Source: a bacterium (GTDB taxonomy: Bacteria; Actinomycetota; Acidimicrobiia; Acidimicrobiales; Bin134). Taken from it: 64,000 nt of DNA. Where the stretch lies: contig JAPOTT010000029.1 of NCBI GenBank assembly GCA_026709025.1, positions 22,231 through 86,230 on the forward strand, written 5' to 3'. Position numbers and translations under genes: made by a program. Below the pieces are notes generated by a model, which saw nothing but the letters and a program-made list of their open reading frames with translations, had not been told where the DNA came from and did not search any database. Shown here in pieces: positions 63,141 through 64,000 of the stretch (positions within the stretch are counted from its first letter, which is position 1; each line of letters starts with the position of its first letter).

Positions 63141-64000
63141 ATGGCATGTTGCCTTAAAGGTCGCAGGTGGAAGCGTTTTTGGGTGGTGCTTGTTGCGTGG
63201 TGTGTGGGTTTTGGAGGGTCGGCGCTTCCAGCTGAGGGTCAGTTTGAAGAATCCGTGCCAATTCCGAGTGTGCCACCGATAGATGTTGTTGAGGGTTTGG
63301 TTGCAGGGCAGGTGATTGGGTTTGGTGGGGTTGTAGATGATGGGTTTGTGGGGGTGGAGGCGGTCTCGGGCGTTCCTCCATTGGATGGTGATGTTGATGA
63401 GGATTTGGGTCGGTTGGATGAGTCAGGTTTGGTGGGCGGGGGAATGGGTCAGCAGGGTGAGCCCGGTCCGACAGCAGAGGTGTTTGAGGGTGGGTTCTTG
63501 GAGGCACCGGTTGAGGTAGAACCAGAGGAGGGGCCTGCGCCCGAGGGTTTTGGAGGGTTGGCGATGTGTGCGGGTGGTTTTGTGTGCGGTAGTGCGCCGC
63601 AGATTTTGCCTGGTCCAACGGGGTTGTCCTGTTCGGTTACTGCTTCGGTGATCGTGTTTTCGTGGAATGCTGTTTCGGGGGCTGATAATTATACGGCGAA
63701 GTTGCAGTTGGCGGTAGCGGGTAGCGCTCAGACAGAGAGGCATACTTCTGGGACTTCAGTGGTATTTGCGGGCTTATCGTCTTCCACTAAGTATTACATT
63801 GGGGTGCATTCCAATGTGGGTGGTGCAGCTCAGTATTACTCGGGTGTGTATTGCACCACTGCTGTAGGGCCACCACTGTGTGGTTTGGTGTCGGCAACTG
63901 CTGTATCTCTTTATTGGAAAGCAGATACTCGGGTGCATCAGTGGTTTGTAGGCCGGGCGACTTCGGGCAACCAATATGTGGATGGAAGGTCTGTGGCGGG
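63141..64000 (+). CDS. Large secreted protein with fibronectin type III-like domains (3' end outside window)
   Basis: Absent from the ORF track because its stop lies beyond the window. ATG 63141 opens 286 codons with no stop. A signal peptide is visible (KGRRWKRFWVVLVAWCVGFG, cleavage near ALPA). A Val/Gly/Glu/Pro-rich linker follows (residues about 40-150), then repeated FnIII-like beta domains (SVIVFSWNAVSGADNYTAKL, SSTKYYIGVHSN, ATAVSLYWKADT). The coding strand is G+T-rich and codon use is unlike neighbours. The N-terminus recalls secreted RHS/polymorphic-toxin proteins of actinobacteria, an inference only. Confidence 0.8.
   Translation, partial: MACCLKGRRWKRFWVVLVAWCVGFGGSALPAEGQFEESVPIPSVPPIDVVEGLVAGQVIGFGGVVDDGFVGVEAVSGVPPLDGDVDEDLGRLDESGLVGGGMGQQGEPGPTAEVFEGGFLEAPVEVEPEEGPAPEGFGGLAMCAGGFVCGSAPQILPGPTGLSCSVTASVIVFSWNAVSGADNYTAKLQLAVAGSAQTERHTSGTSVVFAGLSSSTKYYIGVHSNVGGAAQYYSGVYCTTAVGPPLCGLVSATAVSLYWKADTRVHQWFVGRATSGNQYVDGRSVA

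Noticed and set aside
63154-63974. Minus-strand and other ORFs in the last kilobase
   Set aside because: They are shadows of the long plus-strand secreted-protein frame, which has a signal peptide and FnIII-like domains.

Overview
The window looks like a chromosomal segment of an actinobacterium. Acidimicrobiia (Ilumatobacter-like marine or freshwater lineages) is my best guess, but this is an inference without any search. Points in favour are a class II DAHP synthase, a FolP2-type dihydropteroate synthase paralogue, an F420-type LLM oxidoreductase, many acyl-CoA enzymes, a WS/DGAT-like protein, a LytR_C protein between nadD and rsfS, and a hidden 29-codon gene resembling the actinobacterial ribosomal protein bL37.

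Layout. 0-2 kb: the end of a MoxR ATPase and its VWA partner. 1.8-5.6 kb: a McrBC type IV restriction operon, then a heavily rearranged stretch with toxin-antitoxin remnants and two sets of direct repeats (48 and 78 bp). 5.6-10 kb: sulfite/nitrite reductase, DAHP synthase and a sigma factor. 10-12.6 kb: nadD, a LytR_C protein, rsfS and a broken VapBC-like pair. 13 kb: tRNA-Ala(GGC). 13.3-27 kb: a catabolic block (amidohydrolase, Rieske protein, two SDRs, two acyl-CoA dehydrogenases, enoyl-CoA hydratase, cupin, MaoC-like hydratase, two acyl-CoA ligases, WS/DGAT-like protein). 27-43.8 kb: the housekeeping series leuS, comEA, comEC, folP2-like, holA, rpsT, lepA, hrcA, dnaJ, rsmE. It is interrupted by hipBA, an A+T-rich membrane-protein gene, an LLM oxidoreductase and a fic gene. 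43.8-47.8 kb: an accessory region with large hairpins, a small HTH operon beside a 23-bp palindrome, a coiled-coil membrane protein, and a frameshifted Zn-ribbon/HTH gene with a 12-G tract followed by an AbiEii-like nucleotidyltransferase. 47.8-55 kb: a nucleoside salvage module (HAD phosphatase, adenosine deaminase, BMP-type ABC transporter). 55-62.5 kb: a diiron ferritin-like protein, DCC protein, bL37, ychF, DUF192, rsmI, metG, tatD and rsmA. 62.5-64 kb: a RelE-like toxin pair and the start of a large secreted protein that runs off the window and is absent from the ORF track.

The strongest candidate for something undescribed is at 45.9-47.5 kb. There a transposase-like Zn-ribbon/HTH module appears fused to a winged helix and to a C-terminal domain that resembles AbiEii partner proteins. 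The gene carries a G12 homopolymer that breaks its frame, and a nucleotidyltransferase follows with overlapping reading frames. Other notable points are the duplicated 5' leader that now drives mcrB, two large hairpins at 43.8-43.95 kb, and many 12-18 bp tandem microduplications.
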